Positions 40,848 through 44,602 of a stretch of 44,602 nucleotides of DNA are shown in pieces. The DNA lies in the NCBI GenBank assembly GCA_026391835.1, contig JAPLDF010000026.1, positions 1 through 44,602 of the forward strand. Direction: 5' to 3'. A model generated the notes under the pieces. The model made no database searches. It saw nothing but the letters and a program-made list of their open reading frames with translations, and was not told the origin of the DNA. Origin of the DNA: Bacteroidota bacterium. Lineage in GTDB: Bacteria; Bacteroidota; Bacteroidia; Bacteroidales; FEN-979. Both the position numbers and the translations under genes were made by a program. How positions within the stretch are numbered: position 1 is the first letter of the stretch; each line of letters begins with the position of its first letter.

Positions 40848-43800
40848 ATGAAAAAAGTTTATTTATCCTTGTTATTGCTGGCGTTTACAGCCTTTTATGC
40901 TCAGAGCCAGACATTTTCCTACCCCGACGTCTCCGGAAAACCCGGTTTCAACCTTGTTGATTCTAAACCAGGATCCGTCCAGGTACGGCATGTCATACCA
41001 GCCTTTTCTCTCGAAGATCAGATGGTTGACGGCGCCGCGATGAAATACATCAGTCTTCCGGGAAACTTCCTCTTCAACGATGAAGGTATGCCCAATCTCC
41101 CGGGTAAAGGCAAATACATCGCAATACCGCAAGGGGCCACCCCGAAACTCAGGATCGTTTCCCAGCAAACCGAAATCATTCACAATGTGGAAATTGTTCC
41201 CGCTCCGCGCATCCCGCTTGACAATGACAACCGCCCGGTTGAATACGCGAAGAACATGCAGGTTTATTCAAAAAATGCATTGTATCCGGCATCCCCGGTC
41301 TCCATTTCGGAGGTTTCCCAGGTTCGCGGTGTTGATGCCGTTATTCTGGGGATAACACCTTTTCAATACAATCCTGTGACAAAAGATCTCGTGGTGTATA
41401 AAGACCTCCAGGTGGAACTTACCTTCGAAGGAGGAAACGGCCAATTTGGAAATGAAGCATTTCGCAGTACCTGGTGGGACGCGATTTTACAGGACAACCT
41501 GCTCAACTACTCCTCATTGCCTGATGTTGATTACAATGCCCGTCTCCACGCCTACCAGAAGACAGCCCTCACCGACGAATGTGAGTATATCATTCTAAGT
41601 CCTACCGGTCCCGATTTCCTGGCCTGGGCCGACACCATCCGTAAATTCCGTACCGAACAGGGTATCATAACAAAAATTTTCACGGTTGACCAGGTTGGCG
41701 GAAATACCGTAGCCGCAATTGAGGCCTTCATCGACAATGCCTACAACACATGGACCATCAAACCAGTTGCCTGTCTTATTTTAGGAGACTATGGTTCAGA
41801 TGCGACCAAGAACATCATTTCCCACCTGTATACCCACCCAGCTTCATACCCCAATTTTGCCTCCGACAATAAATATGCAGATGTTACCGGCGACGAAATG
41901 CCGGATGTGGTCTTCTCAAGGATCACTGCCAACAATGCCGGCGAATTGCAGATCATGGTATCCAAATTCCTGGCCTATGAACGCAACCCGCCAACCAATC
42001 CGCGCTATTATGATAAACCCATTACGGCCCTTGGGTGGCAGACAGAACGCTGGTTCCAGCTTTGTTCTGAAATTGTAGGCGGTTATTTCAAAACTGTTCA
42101 GGGCAAGCATCCCCGCCGGATCAACAAAGTTTACCAGGGAACCCCGGGTACGATATGGTCAAGCGCTTCAAACACAAACACTGTGGTCAATTACTTCGGG
42201 CCGACGGGATTGAACTATATTCCCACTTCCCCGGCCACCCTTGGCGGATGGGATGGCGGGACTGCCACAAACATCAACCAGGCCATCGATTCGGGGGCAT
42301 TCATGCTCCAGCACAGGGATCATGGTGAATATTCCGGCTGGGGTGAACCGTCTTACCAGATTTCGAACATCAACGCATTAACCAATACCGACCTTACTTT
42401 TGTATTCTCCATCAACTGTCAAACGGGAGCCTACCAGCGTTCAAGTGAATGTTTCGGTGAACATTTTCACCGTTATTTCAAAAACGGCCATAACTCAGGC
42501 GCTCTCGGGCTTGTTTGCCCGAGTGAGGTCTCTTACTCTTTTGTGAACGATACCTTCGTGTGGGGCATGTATGACAACATGTGGCCCGATTTCATGCCTG
42601 CAGAAGGGACAAATCCGGTATCGCGTGGTGTTTTGCCTGCCTTTGGCTGTGCAGCAGGGAAATATTTCCTGAAACAGTCCAGCTGGCCATACAATTCCGG
42701 CGACAAACTTGTCACCTACAGGTTATTCCACATGTTCGGCGACGCTTTCCAGGTGTTGTATACCGAAATACCTGAACAACTGGCTGTTACGCATGACCAG
42801 GAGATTAACTTCGGCGCAACCTCCTTCTCAATTCAAACCAACGACAGCGCATTTATTGCCCTGACCATGGGCGACCAGATACTTGCCACAGGATACGGCA
42901 GTTCAAACGGGCCTGTCAATCTTACAATTCCTGTAATTCCCGTTGGCTCCCAGGTTAAAGTAACCGTGACCAAGCATAATTTCTACCGGTATAACGACAT
43001 TGTTCCGGTAACCTCGGCAGCCGTGCTGGCCAACTTTACGGCTAGTTCAACCAGCCTGTGCATCGGAACATCTGTTGATTACAGTGATTTGTCATCAGGG
43101 GATCCTACCAGCTGGGCCTGGATATTCCAGGGTGGTACGCCAGCTGCTTCCACCGAACAGAACCCTTCGGGAATCGTTTACAGCCAGCCAGGGAATCATG
43201 ATGTAACCTTAACTGTTTCCAAATCAACAGGCGATCCTGTCACCCTTACCAAAACCGCGTACATCCAGGTTACCGACATGCCGGCCACCAACTTCAAGGA
43301 TGTGTCAGGCTGCCCGGGGTTACCCATTACTTTTACAGATTTAACCACTGCAAATGGCGGTACAATTACAAACTGGACATGGGTTTTCGGGGATCCGAAT
43401 TCCGGAACCAGCAACACTTCCTATGAACAGAACCCTTCACATACGTTCAACGATCCGGGCACATACAATGTTTCGCTGGAGGTGAAAACCAATGGAATAT
43501 GCACAGATGTCAGGATGAAGGATGTTGTGATAAATACCACCCCTTCAGCTGCAACAAAACCACAGGGTGAAGCAAACCTTTGCAAGGATGTACAGGGTAA
43601 AATTTACACAACCGAAAGTGCTGCCGGTGCAACCACCTATTCCTGGCTCACATCCCCGGAAACCGCAGGTACCATCACCGGTACCGGAACTTCAGGAACA
43701 CTTGCACTTACACCCGGCTTCACAGGTTCCTTCACCATCAAAGTACAGGGGGCCAACGAATGCGGAAGCGGTGTTTACTCGGAAGAATTTCCGGTAACAG

Positions 43801-44360
43801 TCATTGAAGTACCGGCCGCTCCTGTAAAACCTCTTGGTGCCGACAGCCTTGACGTGAATAAAACCAGCCAGAATGACTTTACAACAGCAGAGGTTTCAGG
43901 AGCCCTCGGCTACCTTTGGGCACTCTCTCCTGAAGCGGCTGGAACAATTTCCGGATCCGGGCTGACAGGTACAGCAGTCTGGAACTCCAGTTATCGTGGT
44001 TTGGTTTCAATATTGGTGAAGGCTGTTAACTCGTGCGGCGAAAGTGTCTCTTCCGAAGAAAAGATGCTGAATATCTATTCCTCACTTGGCCTGGCTGAAA
44101 ATAACGGTCTGGGTATTGCTGCTTTCCCGAACCCCAATGATGGCGTGTTCAGTCTCGACATCTCTTCAGCCATTGTTTCGAAAATCAGCCTCGCTGTTTA
44201 CAACACATCTGGTGTCGTTGTATACGCTGAAAAGGATTTAAAATTCAATGGAAAATTGCACAAGGCCATCAACCTTACCGGTTTACCAAAAGGCGTTTAC
44301 CAGCTTAAAGCAGAAGGAAATGGCATTTCAAACAGCATAAGTATTGTAATCGGAAAATAA
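40848..44360 (+). CDS. Large gingipain-like C25 cysteine peptidase with PKD and Ig-like repeats, T9SS-sorted
   Basis: A 1170-residue secreted protease. The signal peptide is 1-20 (ending AQS-Q). The C25 propeptide (about 25-210: LPNLPGKGKYIAIPQGATPK) is followed by the peptidase domain (about 235-640) with CEYIILSPTGPDFLAWADTI, ACLILGDYG and the catalytic pair His492 (HRDHGEYSGW) and Cys524 (SINCQTGAY). After a beta-sandwich (650-725) come two PKD domains (NFTASSTSLCIGTSVDYSDL; FKDVSGCPGLPITFTDLT), two Ig-like repeats (AGATTYSWLTSPETAGTITG; ALGYLWALSPEAAGTISGSG) and the sorting domain (GIAAFPNPNDGVFSLDIS ... PKGVYQLKAEGNG). It shares little sequence with the shorter peptidase upstream. Confidence 0.92.
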   Translation: MKKVYLSLLLLAFTAFYAQSQTFSYPDVSGKPGFNLVDSKPGSVQVRHVIPAFSLEDQMVDGAAMKYISLPGNFLFNDEGMPNLPGKGKYIAIPQGATPKLRIVSQQTEIIHNVEIVPAPRIPLDNDNRPVEYAKNMQVYSKNALYPASPVSISEVSQVRGVDAVILGITPFQYNPVTKDLVVYKDLQVELTFEGGNGQFGNEAFRSTWWDAILQDNLLNYSSLPDVDYNARLHAYQKTALTDECEYIILSPTGPDFLAWADTIRKFRTEQGIITKIFTVDQVGGNTVAAIEAFIDNAYNTWTIKPVACLILGDYGSDATKNIISHLYTHPASYPNFASDNKYADVTGDEMPDVVFSRITANNAGELQIMVSKFLAYERNPPTNPRYYDKPITALGWQTERWFQLCSEIVGGYFKTVQGKHPRRINKVYQGTPGTIWSSASNTNTVVNYFGPTGLNYIPTSPATLGGWDGGTATNINQAIDSGAFMLQHRDHGEYSGWGEPSYQISNINALTNTDLTFVFSINCQTGAYQRSSECFGEHFHRYFKNGHNSGALGLVCPSEVSYSFVNDTFVWGMYDNMWPDFMPAEGTNPVSRGVLPAFGCAAGKYFLKQSSWPYNSGDKLVTYRLFHMFGDAFQVLYTEIPEQLAVTHDQEINFGATSFSIQTNDSAFIALTMGDQILATGYGSSNGPVNLTIPVIPVGSQVKVTVTKHNFYRYNDIVPVTSAAVLANFTASSTSLCIGTSVDYSDLSSGDPTSWAWIFQGGTPAASTEQNPSGIVYSQPGNHDVTLTVSKSTGDPVTLTKTAYIQVTDMPATNFKDVSGCPGLPITFTDLTTANGGTITNWTWVFGDPNSGTSNTSYEQNPSHTFNDPGTYNVSLEVKTNGICTDVRMKDVVINTTPSAATKPQGEANLCKDVQGKIYTTESAAGATTYSWLTSPETAGTITGTGTSGTLALTPGFTGSFTIKVQGANECGSGVYSEEFPVTVIEVPAAPVKPLGADSLDVNKTSQNDFTTAEVSGALGYLWALSPEAAGTISGSGLTGTAVWNSSYRGLVSILVKAVNSCGESVSSEEKMLNIYSSLGLAENNGLGIAAFPNPNDGVFSLDISSAIVSKISLAVYNTSGVVVYAEKDLKFNGKLHKAINLTGLPKGVYQLKAEGNGISNSISIVIGK

Positions 44361-44418
44361 ATCTCCGGTGGTCTGTGATCCTTTCACATGATTCCATCCG
44401 GTTTTATTTGATTCACAA

Positions 44419-44464
44419 AAAGAAAAGAGGCCGTCTCAAATGTATGGGACGGCCTCTTTTCTTT
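44419..44464 (+). terminator. Very strong terminator with a 17-bp perfect stem
   Basis: AAAGAAAAGAGGCCGTC (44419-44435) pairs perfectly with GACGGCCTCTTTTCTTT (44448-44464). A further G-U and C-G pair can close the loop. The A-rich and T-rich ends make it able to work in both directions. Confidence 0.92.
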
Positions 44465-44488
44465 CCTGACTTGTGACGCTTTGCGATT

Positions 44489-44563
44489 TTAGTGCGGTGA
44501 TGATTTTTAACCAATTGAAGATGAATAATATAAAAATAAATATTTTGACTTTTACCGCACTAA
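44489..44563. promoter_or_regulatory. Inverted repeat flanking the right-edge promoter (candidate operator)
   Basis: TTAGTGCGGT (44489-44498) and its exact reverse complement ACCGCACTAA (44554-44563), 55 bp apart. The right half lies in the spacer between the -33 and -7 elements. Such a pair could bind a repressor with looping; no other copy is seen in the window. Confidence 0.5.
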
Positions 44564-44575
44564 CGCCTATTTTTG
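44544..44575 (+). promoter_or_regulatory. Full Bacteroidota promoter for a gene beyond the right edge
   Basis: TTTG (44544-44547), a 20-nt spacer, then TATTTTTG (44568-44575): both elements match the Bacteroidota consensus TTTG-N19-21-TAnnTTTG. No coding sequence for it is within the window, so the start must lie past 44602. Confidence 0.7.
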
Positions 44576-44602
44576 CTACATGTTTAGGGTTAGGAAAGTC
44601 AG

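Overview
The window looks like a chromosomal segment of an uncultured or anaerobic Bacteroidota (Bacteroidales-like) bacterium. The evidence is: many secreted proteins ending in type IX secretion (T9SS) sorting domains, gingipain-type C25 peptidases, a FISUMP protein, LruC and BACON-like domains, an HU gene followed by a tiny AURKAIP1/COX24-type ribosomal protein gene and an RNase E/G gene, and promoters of the Bacteroidota TAnnTTTG type. No species can be named from sequence alone.

Left part (1-12488), accessory. It opens with an AT-rich T9SS surface protein whose 5' end is lost behind a GC-rich repeat element. A type I restriction-modification operon follows on the minus strand (hsdM-hsdS-rayT-hsdR), in which a REP-associated Y1 transposase sits between hsdS and hsdR. 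That transposase carries a repeat-built insert of about 157 residues, including two perfect 28-bp palindromes. Next come a FISUMP lipoprotein-like gene, a decayed relative, a pentapeptide-repeat protein, and a 1.65-kb unit made of one AAA/DUF4143 ATPase gene bounded by 58-bp direct copies of the 3' half of tRNA-Val(CAC). The intact tRNA-Val closes this part, so its 3' end has probably served as an integration site.

Middle (12632-34033), mostly core genes: a TPR protein, a COG2509-type FAD protein, MutY, HU, the 29-residue bS22/mS38-like protein, RNase G, TrpS, HflX, Lnt, a nitroreductase, a glutaminyl-cyclase-like M28 protein, PhoH, an LruC protein, a small unknown protein, PolA and a ROK kinase. 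The gaps between these genes are filled with short-period tandem arrays (7, 8 or 9 bp). Arrays of the same sort, plus a dispersed 24-nt repeat, also lie in frame inside lnt and polA at domain linkers or loops.

Right part (34162-44360), a run of secreted-protein genes on the plus strand: two Omp28-like proteins with CxxC thioredoxin motifs, two C25 cysteine peptidases with His/Cys pairs visible, and a small unknown membrane-anchored protein between the peptidases. All four large proteins end in T9SS sorting domains. Strong terminators separate several units, and a near-perfect Bacteroidota promoter overlapping an inverted repeat points to a gene just past the right edge.

Most interesting: the transposase gene carrying REP-like palindromes as coding sequence inside an R-M operon, the tRNA-bounded ATPase unit with no integrase, and the in-frame spread of simple repeats into essential genes.
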